Below are positions 52,352 to 61,691 of a DNA stretch of 64,000 nucleotides, in pieces. The notes below the pieces were generated by a model. The model did no database searches. It had not been told where the DNA came from and worked only from the letters and a program-made list of their open reading frames with translations. The position numbers were made by a program, and so were the translations under genes. Source of the DNA: Veillonella sp. R32 (GTDB lineage Bacteria; Bacillota; Negativicutes; Veillonellales; Veillonellaceae); the NCBI RefSeq assembly GCF_010093125.1, contig NZ_NMZQ01000010.1, positions 37,376-101,375 on the forward strand, in the 5' to 3' direction. Within the stretch, counting starts at the first letter, position 1; each line of letters opens with the position of its first letter.

Positions 52352-54661
52352 TTATTCTTTCGCCATCAAAGCCTGAAATACCTTTTCTGAATTCATAGGT
52401 AATGTAGTTAATTCTGCACCACATGCATTTAAAATGGCCCCTTGAATGGCTGGACAGGAGGTGTTAATAACTACTTCGCCAATGGATTTAACGCCAAACG
52501 CCCCAGTTGGCTCATGGGATTCTACAAAATCTACATGCAAACGGCCCATGTCTAAGCGAGTCGGAATTTTATAAGTCATAAAATTATTGGTTTCTAAACG
52601 CCCTTTAGGAGAATAGCGAATATCCTCTGTCAAGGCCATCCCAATACCTTGTACAATGCCACCTTCAGCCTGCACTTTCGCAAGCGCTGGGTTAACTACC
52701 GTGCCACAATCAACCACAGCGTAATAATCAAGTGGCGTCACTTGGCCCGTTTCTGTATCAACGCTAACTTCCGCAATGCCTACCATAAATGGTGGTGGTG
52801 AAGTATGGCTACCCCAAGTAGCAAAGCCCACTAATTGCTCCGCTTCATGACCAAAACTAACCATTAGCTTAGGCGCCAATTCCTGCGTGGTCATCGTCTG
52901 TTTACCATCTTTTGTATGAGCCATAATACCATCGAATTCAATATCCGATTCTGAAACTTCCATATACTTAGCAAACGTACGAATGAGCTTCGCCCGCAAA
53001 TCTTCAGCTGCTAATTTGGCAGCCGTCCCCGTTACATAAGTTGTACTAGACGCATAGGAACCAGGGTCAAAAGGCACTACATCGGTATCCGCTTCATAAC
53101 AAGTCATATGTTCCATAGGACAACCTAGTACTTCACAAGCCATCTGCATAAGCACCGTATTAGACCCTGTGCCCATGTCAGTAGAGCCCGTATACAAGGT
53201 ATAATAGCCATCATCTTGCAATTTAATTTCCACCGATGCCGTATCTACATTAGCCACGCCAGACCCTTGAAAGGCCAAGGCAATGCCTAAACCACCACGA
53301 TGTGTATCATCAATTTGCCAGCTGTGAGGTCGTTCATCCCAACGAGCCATTTCTTTAGCGCGCGCAATTGCTTCTTTCAATAGCCCCGATTCTAATACTT
53401 CATCCGGTGCATATACTAAGGACGTTTCACCTACGTTAATTAAATTTTTCAAACGCAGTTCAATTTCATCCATCCCCATTTTCTTAGCTAGCTTAGTGAC
53501 AGCACATTCTAGTGGCCACAAGGCCTCCGTAGCACCATAACCACGGAAGGCCCCACCGGCCATATGATTAGTGTAGACAATATTAGATTCATAACGAACG
53601 GCCTTGCCTTTATTATATAAGGGCACCGACTTATGTTCACCTGCCGTGAAGGTAGTAAACGCATGCGTACCATAAGCACCAGCATCTGAAATCGCTACCA
53701 TATCAATTACTTGAATAATACCATCTTTAGTCGCCCCCAGCCGAATCTGCCACTCCCGAGCATGACGACTCGTCGAGCAATTATTCGCCTCATGCCGATC
53801 GTAGATGAGGACCGCTGGCTTCTTCAAAGTCCAGGTTACAAAAGCACAATACAATTCTGTACACGCCGTTTGTTTTGAACCAAAGCCACCACCAATACGG
53901 GGCTTAATGACACGAACCTTCGCAGCAGGAATCTGCAAAGCTCTGGCAATATGACGGCGGGCGTGAAATGGAATTTGTGTGGAACTTGTACACACTAAGC
54001 GACCAAATTGGTCAATATTACAGAATGTACGGAACGTTTCCATAGCGGATTGCGACGTAGCTTGGTCAAAATAAGTACCTGCCACCACATAATCGCACTT
54101 CGCTAGCTCCCCTTCAATATCACCAGTAACACGGCTATAGGAACAAGCTAAATTCCGTTTAGGGTCACCCCCTACAGGCATATTATAATGTAAGTCTTCT
54201 TCCGGATGAACTACCGTCGGATGGTCTAGTGCCGTATGAATATCTAATACTGGCTCCATCACATCATAAGTAACGCGAATCATCTGCATCGCCTGTAACG
54301 CTGTTTTCTCATCAACAGCAACTACAATAGCCACACCATCGCCTACATAGCGCACATACTGATCAAGAATGAGCGTATCATACGCCGACGGTTCAGGAAA
54401 GCTTTGACCCGCTAAGGTGAAACGCACTTGTGGCACATCCTTATACGTATAAATAGCCTCAACACCAGGTAAACGCAAGGCACTTTTCAAATCAATATCT
54501 AAAATTTTAGCCATCGCATGAGGGCTGCGTAAAATTTTAATGACTAACGCATGAGGTGGTATTAAATCTTCGGTATAGGCCGCACGACCACTTAAAATCG
54601 TAGCCGCATCCACTTTTTTATATGATTTACCTACATGTTGACGTTGTTTAGGTGTGTTCAT
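52352..54661 (-). CDS. Molybdopterin-binding catalytic subunit of xanthine dehydrogenase-type hydroxylase
   Basis: The 769-residue catalytic subunit. It shows the cofactor motifs RIGGGFGSKQTACTELYC and GGAFRGYGATEALWPLECAV, a SSTTYVTGTAAKLAA region, and the catalytic Glu in GVKSIGEVVINTSCPAIQGAI near the end. These enzymes add oxygen from water to purines or N-heterocycles. With YqeB and YqeC nearby, a selenium-dependent form is likely. Xanthine, another purine or nicotinate could be the substrate. Its ATG overlaps the iron-sulfur subunit stop as TAATG. Confidence 0.93.
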   Translation of the reverse strand: MNTPKQRQHVGKSYKKVDAATILSGRAAYTEDLIPPHALVIKILRSPHAMAKILDIDLKSALRLPGVEAIYTYKDVPQVRFTLAGQSFPEPSAYDTLILDQYVRYVGDGVAIVVAVDEKTALQAMQMIRVTYDVMEPVLDIHTALDHPTVVHPEEDLHYNMPVGGDPKRNLACSYSRVTGDIEGELAKCDYVVAGTYFDQATSQSAMETFRTFCNIDQFGRLVCTSSTQIPFHARRHIARALQIPAAKVRVIKPRIGGGFGSKQTACTELYCAFVTWTLKKPAVLIYDRHEANNCSTSRHAREWQIRLGATKDGIIQVIDMVAISDAGAYGTHAFTTFTAGEHKSVPLYNKGKAVRYESNIVYTNHMAGGAFRGYGATEALWPLECAVTKLAKKMGMDEIELRLKNLINVGETSLVYAPDEVLESGLLKEAIARAKEMARWDERPHSWQIDDTHRGGLGIALAFQGSGVANVDTASVEIKLQDDGYYTLYTGSTDMGTGSNTVLMQMACEVLGCPMEHMTCYEADTDVVPFDPGSYASSTTYVTGTAAKLAAEDLRAKLIRTFAKYMEVSESDIEFDGIMAHTKDGKQTMTTQELAPKLMVSFGHEAEQLVGFATWGSHTSPPPFMVGIAEVSVDTETGQVTPLDYYAVVDCGTVVNPALAKVQAEGGIVQGIGMALTEDIRYSPKGRLETNNFMTYKIPTRLDMGRLHVDFVESHEPTGAFGVKSIGEVVINTSCPAIQGAILNACGAELTTLPMNSEKVFQALMAKE

Positions 54662-55116
54662 TACTTCTGCACCTCCCCTAAGTAGCGTCGAATGCCACGT
54701 AAATGAGATTCATAGCCTGTACAACGGCATAAGTTACCAACTAAGAACTCTTTAATTTCTTCGTCCGTAGGGTTTGGATTCTTCCGACGCAATGCCATAG
54801 CACTCATCATCATCCCCGTTGTACAATACCCGCATTGATCCGCCCCTTCAGCAGCTAAACAATCCGCCAACAAAGAGGCTTCCTCAGCTAGGCCTTCCAA
54901 CGTGGTAATTTCATGCCCCGCTGCCCGGAAGGTAGGATAAGAGCAAGATAAAATCGTATCCCCATCAAGCCATACCGTACATAAACCACAATTTAAGGTA
55001 TCACAACCACGGCGCATACTGAAAAAACCTTGATTACGTAACGTAGTTAACAACATTTCATCAGCTTCAACATTAACGGACACCGTTTTACCATTGACTA
55101 TTAATTTTATGTCCAC
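54661..55116 (-). CDS. [2Fe-2S] subunit of the molybdenum hydroxylase
   Basis: A 151-residue electron-transfer subunit with two [2Fe-2S] sites. The plant-ferredoxin type cluster uses GCDTLNCGLC and a later Cys in ILSC; the helical-domain cluster uses DQCGYCTTGMMM and LVGNLCRCTGY. Translation starts with GTG at 55116 behind AGGAGG. It overlaps the FAD-subunit gene by 10 bases and the large-subunit gene by one, so the three subunits are made together. Confidence 0.95.
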   Translation of the reverse strand: MDIKLIVNGKTVSVNVEADEMLLTTLRNQGFFSMRRGCDTLNCGLCTVWLDGDTILSCSYPTFRAAGHEITTLEGLAEEASLLADCLAAEGADQCGYCTTGMMMSAMALRRKNPNPTDEEIKEFLVGNLCRCTGYESHLRGIRRYLGEVQK

Positions 55117-55895
55117 GATGTCACCTCCTGTACTAATCGTTTTACCAACACCTTTGTCATAGCTTGTCGATACGCTGCCGACGCATGAGAGTTCGTTTGA
55201 AACGCCAATTCGCTAGCCGCAGCCACCATAGCTTCTTCCAAGCCAGCTAACCCTTTTTGGGTTAAAATTTCGCCAGCCTGTACTGCTTCGCGTACCACGG
55301 ACGGACGACAGCCAATATATATATGATAACCCGTTTCATCTTGACGCAAGGCACCCGTCAAAAATGGAAAATCGGAGACCGACTTACGAAGCGTAGCTAA
55401 CGCTACGGCAGGTGGTGTTTTAGGCACGCGAATTTCAATTAAAACATCACGCTCTTTATACGTTAAATATTCAGCTAAGGCCATAACGCCCTTATTATGT
55501 AACACCACCTCAGCCTGCAAGGCTAATAAAGCAGGCAATATATCGGAAAAGCCAAAACGTGCGGCCACCGACCCACCCATCGTGGCCATATTGCGGAACT
55601 GAACCCCTAAAATAGGATGAACAGCCTTTGGCAAAATGCCTCGACCATAGGTGTGAAAAGGCTCAAACCGTTCCACATCACCTTGGGTTGCCATAGCACC
55701 AATAGCATAATAGTTCTCTTCTTCGCGAATATAGCGCAAATCAAGCCCTGATAAATCAATCACCATCGGCCAGCGCCATTTGCCTAAACCAATCCAACAG
55801 CCTCCTGCCATAAGCGGTGCCAAGCGGTGTTTTTGAGCCAGCTCATACGCTTCTGCCACCGTTTTCGGTTGCAATAATTGTCGATACATCAACAT
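55107..55895 (-). CDS. FAD-binding subunit of the molybdenum hydroxylase
   Basis: A 262-residue CoxM-type subunit. The FAD-binding region shows PLMAGGCWIGLGKWRWPMVIDLSGL at the N-terminus and ILGVQFRNMATMGGSVAARFGFSDILPALLAL in the middle. It passes electrons from the iron-sulfur subunit to the final acceptor. AGGAGG precedes the ATG. It is the first gene of the cluster (FAD, Fe-S, Mo, yqeC, mocA, yqeB, xdhC pieces). Confidence 0.92.
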   Translation of the reverse strand: MLMYRQLLQPKTVAEAYELAQKHRLAPLMAGGCWIGLGKWRWPMVIDLSGLDLRYIREEENYYAIGAMATQGDVERFEPFHTYGRGILPKAVHPILGVQFRNMATMGGSVAARFGFSDILPALLALQAEVVLHNKGVMALAEYLTYKERDVLIEIRVPKTPPAVALATLRKSVSDFPFLTGALRQDETGYHIYIGCRPSVVREAVQAGEILTQKGLAGLEEAMVAAASELAFQTNSHASAAYRQAMTKVLVKRLVQEVTSWT

Positions 55896-55989
55896 GATGT
55901 GCCTCCTACTCCTCCATCTATACCTATAAATTCAAACTCACTAAAAAAAATTCGCTTTTTTACTGAAAATTTGTCATAATAACTTTACT

Positions 55990-56949
55990 ATGATAACACG
56001 AAATATAATTAATAAAATAGCAAATCAACTAAATATTCCAGCCCTAGGTATCGCCCCTTGGCCTTTACCCGCTGACGCCGCTCAATATCTTACTACGTCA
56101 AAGCCCTGTCCTTTTATTAATGGTACTTTACCAGAGCGACTTACAGGCAATACACAACTCAAAGAACCGCGTAGTGCCATTGTCTGCCTCTTCCCGTATT
56201 ATATACGACCTGAAGACCTCCCCACGAAACAAGCAATTAATTTACCGCGCTACGCCTGGGGACCTGACTATCACTTAGTCATTCCAGACTATCTCCATCG
56301 CTTTGGGGAAGCACTAAAAACCCTAGACAGTACCGTGGCGTTTGAAATTCACTGCGACACGTCCCCCTTAGCCGATCGCTATATGGCTTACTTAGCCGGT
56401 CTTGGCGTATTCGGTAAAAACCGCGCGCTCATTCATCCAACTTGGGGTAGCTACACTTCTATCGGCACCTTACTAACCACCTTAGACTTGCCGCCTGATT
56501 CACCAAGCGAAGGCTCTTGTCTAGGTTGCCAACGGTGTATTAAAGCCTGTCCTGGGCAATCCTTAGGGCAACGCGACTTTGGCTATGACACTTGCAAAAG
56601 TTATCTCACCCAAAAGAAAGGAGAATTATCTCACCAAGAGCAAGCGATTATACAGCGTTCGCCACTCATTTGGGGCTGTGACATTTGCCAAGAGGTTTGT
56701 CCTCATAATCGAAATGTACCTACTACACCGATTAAGGAATTTCGCCAAATTGAACCCCATGTTAAACTAGCCGATTTAACCACGTTAACCAATAAAACAT
56801 TTAAAACTGCCTTCGGTCATCGAGCCTTTGCTTGGCGTGGTAAAGCTACGCTACTACGCAATGCTGAAATTATAGAGGCCTCGCAAGCTACGTCCGCTCA
56901 AGCTGAGACTCCTAAAGCTCGTTCAGTTCAATCTTCTAACGAAGAATAA
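55990..56949 (+). CDS. queG: Epoxyqueuosine reductase (QueG-like)
   Basis: Final step of queuosine synthesis in tRNA: reduction of epoxyqueuosine with a cobalamin and iron-sulfur enzyme. The conserved core GLGVFGKNRALIHPTWGSYTSIGTLL is followed by two 4Fe-4S motifs, CLGCQRCIKACPG and CDICQEVCPHNR. At 319 residues it is shorter than many QueG proteins, lacking C-terminal HEAT repeats. No ribosome binding site is seen; a CATAAT box ends ten bases before the ATG, so the mRNA may be nearly leaderless. Its end overlaps the convergent gene by 22 bases. Confidence 0.92.
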   Translation: MITRNIINKIANQLNIPALGIAPWPLPADAAQYLTTSKPCPFINGTLPERLTGNTQLKEPRSAIVCLFPYYIRPEDLPTKQAINLPRYAWGPDYHLVIPDYLHRFGEALKTLDSTVAFEIHCDTSPLADRYMAYLAGLGVFGKNRALIHPTWGSYTSIGTLLTTLDLPPDSPSEGSCLGCQRCIKACPGQSLGQRDFGYDTCKSYLTQKKGELSHQEQAIIQRSPLIWGCDICQEVCPHNRNVPTTPIKEFRQIEPHVKLADLTTLTNKTFKTAFGHRAFAWRGKATLLRNAEIIEASQATSAQAETPKARSVQSSNEE

Positions 56950-57536
56950 TTAAGAGTATCTAACGAAGCCGTTAAGGAATCCATATATAAATCTAAAAAT
57001 TGCTCCACTGCTGGTAAACTCATGGCGTGGAGTTTTTTTAGTATACTATCATAAGCCTCATTAAACTCACCATTGCCCGCTTGCTTTTCAATCGCGCATT
57101 TCATAAAGGCCGCCAATGTATCTGCCGCCTTTAACAGTTTGGCTTCTTCCTCACTCATCTGCCCTAGCAAACAGGATTCATAGGCCCCTTGTAATTCGAC
57201 GGGCAAGGTACGCAACATTTTTTCTTGCGCCAACCGTTCTACTTCACCATATAATTCACGCAACGTAGGATGAAAATACTTAATAGGCGTAGGCATATCA
57301 CCGGTAAAAATTTCACTCACATCATGATACATAGCTAATACAGCTAAGTGATTCACATCCACTGCCCCGCCTTGTAAATTATGTAACAGACCTAAATTAT
57401 GGGCAATAAAGGCTACATCTAAGCTATGCTCTTGATTATTCTCTACCTCTGTGTTGCGCATGAGGCCCCAACGGCGAATAAATCGTAAACGCCGTAAAAA
57501 GGCAAAAAATGCACTTTTTTGCTTTATTACTTTCAA
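56928..57536 (-). CDS. HD-domain 5'-nucleotidase (YfbR-like)
   Basis: A 202-residue metal phosphohydrolase with HD motifs NNQEHSLDVAFIAH and AMYHDVSEIFTGDMPTPIKY, and a later KAADTLAAFMKCAIE. It matches YfbR-type 5'-deoxynucleotidases that act on deoxynucleoside monophosphates. Translation begins with TTG at 57536, six bases after GAGGGG. Its 3' end overlaps queG on the opposite strand. Confidence 0.92.
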   Translation of the reverse strand: MKVIKQKSAFFAFLRRLRFIRRWGLMRNTEVENNQEHSLDVAFIAHNLGLLHNLQGGAVDVNHLAVLAMYHDVSEIFTGDMPTPIKYFHPTLRELYGEVERLAQEKMLRTLPVELQGAYESCLLGQMSEEEAKLLKAADTLAAFMKCAIEKQAGNGEFNEAYDSILKKLHAMSLPAVEQFLDLYMDSLTASLDTLNYSSLED

Positions 57537-57682
57537 CCGAATCCCCTCTTATTTATATTCTATAGCTATATATAATTTGATAAGTTGATAACCTGTCAGA
57601 TGCCTATTTTTATATACGCTACCAATATGTTATAACAACTTTAATTGAATATATCGTAGTGACAACGGTAATCTAGTGCAAC

Positions 57683-58585
57683 CTATGACTGTTTTAACAC
57701 TGCAAAACCATAGTCCAACAAAGCAGTCGCATCAACCCAACGATTATCATCATTTAACAACACAACGATTAAGGTATGTCCATCGCGCGTGGCCGATGCA
57801 ATCAAACATTCCCCGGCCGCTTCCGTATAACCCGTTTTCAACCCATTGGCCCCAACATATTGACTGCGAATGAAATGATTCGTCGTCCGCACCCATTGAG
57901 GCTTACGATTTTCATAAGGCACCTTATAAAAGTCATCCCCTACAAAATCGCGAAACATAGGTATACGCATTCCATACGTCGCTATCTTAGCTAAATCTAA
58001 GGCTGTAGAGTAATGCCCCACTTCTGTTAATCCATGAGGATTCAAAAAGTGACTATTGGTAGCTCCGGCCTCTTTAGCCACTTCATTCATAGCGAAGGCG
58101 AAGCGATATACTGAGCCACTGACATTTTCAGCAACAACTACGGCCGCATCATTGCCACTAGCTACCATCATGCCTTCCGCTACTGCTTGTAAAGGTAATT
58201 GATCGGTAGTACGTACCCCTAAATTAGACTCTTCCATAGATGTTGCATAGGGGCTAATGGTAGCCAATTCATCTAAACGAGTCCCCTGTTTTTTTAACGC
58301 CGTAAGTAGCGTTACCATCTTAGTCGTACTCGCTGGATGTAAGCGTTTATTTTCATTATGAGCCACCAATATACGGCCTGTTTCTGCTTCAATAAGAACG
58401 GCCGCTTCAGCCGCCAAAGCCGGTACAGGTAATGATGTACTTGGCAAGGCCTTAGTCGTGGCAGTCGCTGCTGTTGTGGTAGTGGTAACCGTCGTTGCCG
58501 CGGACACTGGATTGCCAGCCACACTAATACTACTAACTAAAACGCCCACTAACATAGGCCACACAATCTTTTTAACACAGTTCAT
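57683..58585 (-). CDS. D-alanyl-D-alanine carboxypeptidase (peptidase S11)
   Basis: An exported penicillin-binding protein that trims pentapeptide side chains of peptidoglycan. The signal peptide covers about residues 1-30 and is followed by a Thr/Ala-rich linker. The three active-site motifs are STTK (HPASTTKMVTLLT, about residue 85), SGN (MVASGNDAAV, about 142) and KTG (GLKTGYTEAAGE, about 247). At 300 residues it lacks the usual C-terminal PBP5 domain and amphipathic anchor. It follows the mscS-like gene by 12 bases and is probably in the same transcript. Confidence 0.94.
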   Translation of the reverse strand: MNCVKKIVWPMLVGVLVSSISVAGNPVSAATTVTTTTTAATATTKALPSTSLPVPALAAEAAVLIEAETGRILVAHNENKRLHPASTTKMVTLLTALKKQGTRLDELATISPYATSMEESNLGVRTTDQLPLQAVAEGMMVASGNDAAVVVAENVSGSVYRFAFAMNEVAKEAGATNSHFLNPHGLTEVGHYSTALDLAKIATYGMRIPMFRDFVGDDFYKVPYENRKPQWVRTTNHFIRSQYVGANGLKTGYTEAAGECLIASATRDGHTLIVVLLNDDNRWVDATALLDYGFAVLKQS

Positions 58586-58597
58586 ACTACAAAATCC

Positions 58598-59518
58598 TTA
58601 TTTCATATACTGACTCATATCACCTAACGGTTTCGCCGTTTCATCCATACCACTACGCTGTACATGCACTACACGCTGTGGATATGGAATATCAATGCCT
58701 TCTTCGTCAAAACGGTCCTTTACATTAGACATGGTGTCATAGAATACAGCCATATAATCACCATTTTTTACTACTGGATAGGCTGAAATTCGTACCGAAT
58801 TATCGCCAAACTCACTGATACCAATTTCAACCGTTTCACGATTGACAATGCGGTCGTCATTTTGCATAATCTCTTTAATTACTGCAATGGCTTGATGGTG
58901 GTCATTGTTATAACCTACATCAAAAACAAAAGGCACTACACGTGTTTCATAATAAGTACTATTCGTTACTTGTTGCGAGGTCAGCATAGAATTAGGAATA
59001 AACACGGTGCGCATTTCTTTCGTCATAATGGTGGTATTCATAAATTGGATGCTTCGCACAGTGCCTGATACGGTGCCTACGGTAATAAAATCGCCCGCTT
59101 TAAAAGGTTTGAAAATTAAAATTAACAAACCAGAAGCAAAGTTGGATAGATTGCTTTGTAAGGAAAGACCAATGGCCAAACCAAAGGCACCAAAGGCAGC
59201 CAGTAAGGAATTAGTGGGGAACCCTGCCGAATTAAGGGCCGTTAACAAGACAATGGCTAAGATGCCATAATAAATAATCTGACTAACAAACGAAATAACC
59301 GTGTGATCATAATTAGCACGCGTCATCATGCGCATGGCTACGTCGCGAATAAAACGAGCTATGTACATGCCGACTAAAAATATAATAATCGCAACAATAA
59401 TGCTAGGACCATGATCCACAAAAAAGTCAATTAATTTATCTAAATAACTTACACTGTCGGCTACTTGTGTTTTTACGGTAGTAGACACAGAATCAGCAGC
59501 TGCACTAGCTAATAACAT
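58598..59518 (-). CDS. Small-conductance mechanosensitive channel (MscS family)
   Basis: A 306-residue channel. A helical N-terminus (SVSYLDKLIDFFVDHG) is followed by three membrane segments; the pore segment LLAAFGAFGLAIGLSLQSNLSNFASGLLI is of the MscS type. The beta domain begins GDFITVGTVSGTVRSI and ends in a small C-terminal alpha/beta part. Such channels release solutes upon osmotic downshock. The ATG has an AGGAG site; a terminator-like hairpin lies about 85 bases upstream. Confidence 0.94.
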   Translation of the reverse strand: MLLASAAADSVSTTVKTQVADSVSYLDKLIDFFVDHGPSIIVAIIIFLVGMYIARFIRDVAMRMMTRANYDHTVISFVSQIIYYGILAIVLLTALNSAGFPTNSLLAAFGAFGLAIGLSLQSNLSNFASGLLILIFKPFKAGDFITVGTVSGTVRSIQFMNTTIMTKEMRTVFIPNSMLTSQQVTNSTYYETRVVPFVFDVGYNNDHHQAIAVIKEIMQNDDRIVNRETVEIGISEFGDNSVRISAYPVVKNGDYMAVFYDTMSNVKDRFDEEGIDIPYPQRVVHVQRSGMDETAKPLGDMSQYMK

Positions 59519-59600
59519 ATAAACTCCTCTCTTCCTGTATACACACTATTTGGATAAGCTTATACAGAATTAACAAAACCTTGATGACAAAAACTAAAAA

Positions 59601-59625
59601 AGCATATATGATAACACTATATGCT
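59601..59625 (-). terminator. Terminator-like hairpin upstream of mscS
   Basis: An 8-bp stem (59601-59608 with 59618-59625) is followed on the minus strand by five T. It sits in the mscS leader, so it could be an attenuator, or it could end a transcript running through from the asparaginase gene antisense to the cbiZ-like gene. Confidence 0.6.
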
Positions 59626-59735
59626 AAGATGTATAAACAGACCATTAAACCAAGTGAATGAACATAGCTCACTAGCCTAACAAAGTACGCCTAGTATATC
59701 CTTCCCATTAGAATATAACATGAATAGGAGATCCT

Positions 59736-60500
59736 ATGACTCAACATACTGTTAATAATCCATATGAAGCCCCTACGCAATTAGCCGTAGGTGGTCAAGT
59801 GACTGTAAATAATACCTCTATCGTAGTAGCCTTCGACGATGTGCGTTACAGCTTAAGTACAGGCCCTTTAAATGGAGGCCTGCATCACATTATGGCCATT
59901 CGCAACCAAAATCTCCCCTTCTTCGTCAACACAGAAAAAGAATTACCTGGCGGGTCTGCCTCAGGTTATTTAAGTGCTGAATTTGAACAGGAAGATTATC
60001 CTTTGAACTTTTGTACCGGTCTCATCACCAGTGCTACCATGGAGTTTCACGTATATGCCAAAGTAAGCGCTGGCGATGTAGTGGTGGAAACGATTGCGAC
60101 TGCTGGTTTTGAAGCTACTGCCCACTGTGCTGGCGATGGCTATTACTATGAGGAAAAAAATGGTGAATTTCATCAACCTGGCACTATCAATTTGTTGATT
60201 TTTACCAATAAAGCACTCACTGACGGAGCCTTAACGAAAGCACTCATCACCGTGACAGAAGCGAAGAGCGCCGCTTTTCGGGAAGCAGACATTAAAAGTC
60301 TAATCAGTGATGCCTATGCTACGGGCACCGCGACTGATGGCGTTATCCTCACCATTGATACCAATGGTGAAGTTTTAACCGATTCAGGTACTTACTCCCT
60401 ATTTGGTGATACCTTAGCCAAATGCGTACGCCTAGCCATGAGTCGCGCCTTTGAAAACATTAAGCGCAAGGCCGAACAAGACCATCTCCTAAATACTTAA
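59736..60500 (+). CDS. cbiZ: CbiZ-like adenosylcobinamide amidohydrolase
   Basis: A 254-residue protein with the CbiZ pattern GGLHHIMAIRNQNL, IATAGFEATAHCAG, GTINLLIFTNKALTDGALTKA, TVTEAKSAAFRE and ATGTATDGVILT. Known CbiZ enzymes cut the aminopropanol side chain of cobinamide and so let salvaged incomplete corrinoids re-enter synthesis as cobyric acid. TAGGAGA precedes the ATG. No corrinoid transporter or B12 riboswitch is adjacent. It is convergent with the asparaginase gene, with a 4-base overlap. Confidence 0.87.
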   Translation: MTQHTVNNPYEAPTQLAVGGQVTVNNTSIVVAFDDVRYSLSTGPLNGGLHHIMAIRNQNLPFFVNTEKELPGGSASGYLSAEFEQEDYPLNFCTGLITSATMEFHVYAKVSAGDVVVETIATAGFEATAHCAGDGYYYEEKNGEFHQPGTINLLIFTNKALTDGALTKALITVTEAKSAAFREADIKSLISDAYATGTATDGVILTIDTNGEVLTDSGTYSLFGDTLAKCVRLAMSRAFENIKRKAEQDHLLNT

Positions 60501-61480
60501 TATTGTTCAAAATAAGTCTGCAACTGTTTACGATCCGTCGTTTTAGTAAGGCCTAACATCAATAACAAACGAGCCTTAGAAGGTGCTAGCGTATCACTGA
60601 CAATAAAACCAAAGCGACTATCACTCGGCATAGCAGATACCATACCATTACCAGTGCGTGACGAACGGACAATCGGAATATCACTATGTTCTACAATTTG
60701 CTGAATCTTTTCTGGTAAAATACCATGACCAAGCCCTGCGAGCACTATGCCGTGGGGCTTTCCTTGTAATACTTGATGAATCAATTCCGCCTCTACACCA
60801 CCGTACAAGGTAATAAGCGCAACCTTAGGTAGCGTTTCCGTAGATAAGGGGGCAAATTCACTATTCGCCGTATGTTTGCGCAAAGTTTGGTAATAAAAAT
60901 GAGCCTGCCCATCTTGAACAAAACCAAGATGTCCAAAAAAGGAATTTCCAAATGCCGCCACATCAGTAGTATGTTGTTTCACTACGTCACGAGCACAGTT
61001 AATCGTACCATTTAAGGTTACCAATACACCTTGCCCCACAGCCTGTGGCGACCGTGCGATTTGCACGGCTTGCAATAAATTGAGTGGTCCATCAGCGCTA
61101 ATAGCGGTAGCTGGACGCATAGCCCCTACCATAACAATCGGTTTAGTCGTGCGCACGGTGAGATGGAGAAAATACGATCCTTCTTCCAACGTATCCGTAC
61201 CATGAGTAACGACTACAGCGGCCACATCCTCACGGTCTACATAAGCTTGTACCGTATGGGCTAACTTCGCCCAAATCGCCATTGTCATATCAGAACTATC
61301 TATATTACACAGTTGGTGGCTTTCAAAGGGCCCGTACCCTTCCGCACCTGGTACTGTGGCTAACACTTGTTCAATACTTAATTCACCGGCTTGATACCCA
61401 GTTAAATCTTCAGCCGAACCACTTTGACCAGCAATGGTGCCACCAGTTCCAATGACAACAATTTTTTTGTCATATACCAT
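60497..61480 (-). CDS. ansA: L-asparaginase
   Basis: A 327-residue asparaginase, with the first catalytic Thr in VIGTGGTIAGQSGS (about residue 15) and the second in VVVTHGTDTLEEGSYFL (about 92). NIDSSDMTMAIW forms part of the substrate site. There is no signal peptide, so it is cytosolic. It hydrolyses asparagine to aspartate and ammonia, which may feed aspartate-to-fumarate metabolism. GGAGG stands before the ATG. It overlaps the convergent cbiZ-like gene by four bases. Confidence 0.94.
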   Translation of the reverse strand: MVYDKKIVVIGTGGTIAGQSGSAEDLTGYQAGELSIEQVLATVPGAEGYGPFESHQLCNIDSSDMTMAIWAKLAHTVQAYVDREDVAAVVVTHGTDTLEEGSYFLHLTVRTTKPIVMVGAMRPATAISADGPLNLLQAVQIARSPQAVGQGVLVTLNGTINCARDVVKQHTTDVAAFGNSFFGHLGFVQDGQAHFYYQTLRKHTANSEFAPLSTETLPKVALITLYGGVEAELIHQVLQGKPHGIVLAGLGHGILPEKIQQIVEHSDIPIVRSSRTGNGMVSAMPSDSRFGFIVSDTLAPSKARLLLMLGLTKTTDRKQLQTYFEQY

Positions 61481-61602
61481 AGCGTAACCTCCTCTATGTT
61501 TACAGTTTTTTCATATCTATTATAACAAAGAATGCTTAGTACTGGCTATGCAAAGAGGGGATTTTCTCTTGTCCTGACCATATAAACTATGCAATATTTT
61601 TA

Positions 61603-61630
61603 TTACAAATTCTCGTAAATATGGTACTAT
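61603..61630 (+). promoter_or_regulatory. Likely pepD promoter
   Basis: TTACAA (61603-61608) and TACTAT (61625-61630) are 16 bases apart, with the ATG at 61692. The hexamers are imperfect. Confidence 0.5.
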
Positions 61631-61691
61631 TAAAGTATGAAAAATATTGTATAACAAATTGTTAACCCTATTTTAAAAACGAGGTGTAACT

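Noticed and set aside
59519..59735. Cobalamin riboswitch ahead of the CbiZ-like gene
   Set aside because: No B12-box-like sequence or GCCACTG block was found on the plus strand in this gap.
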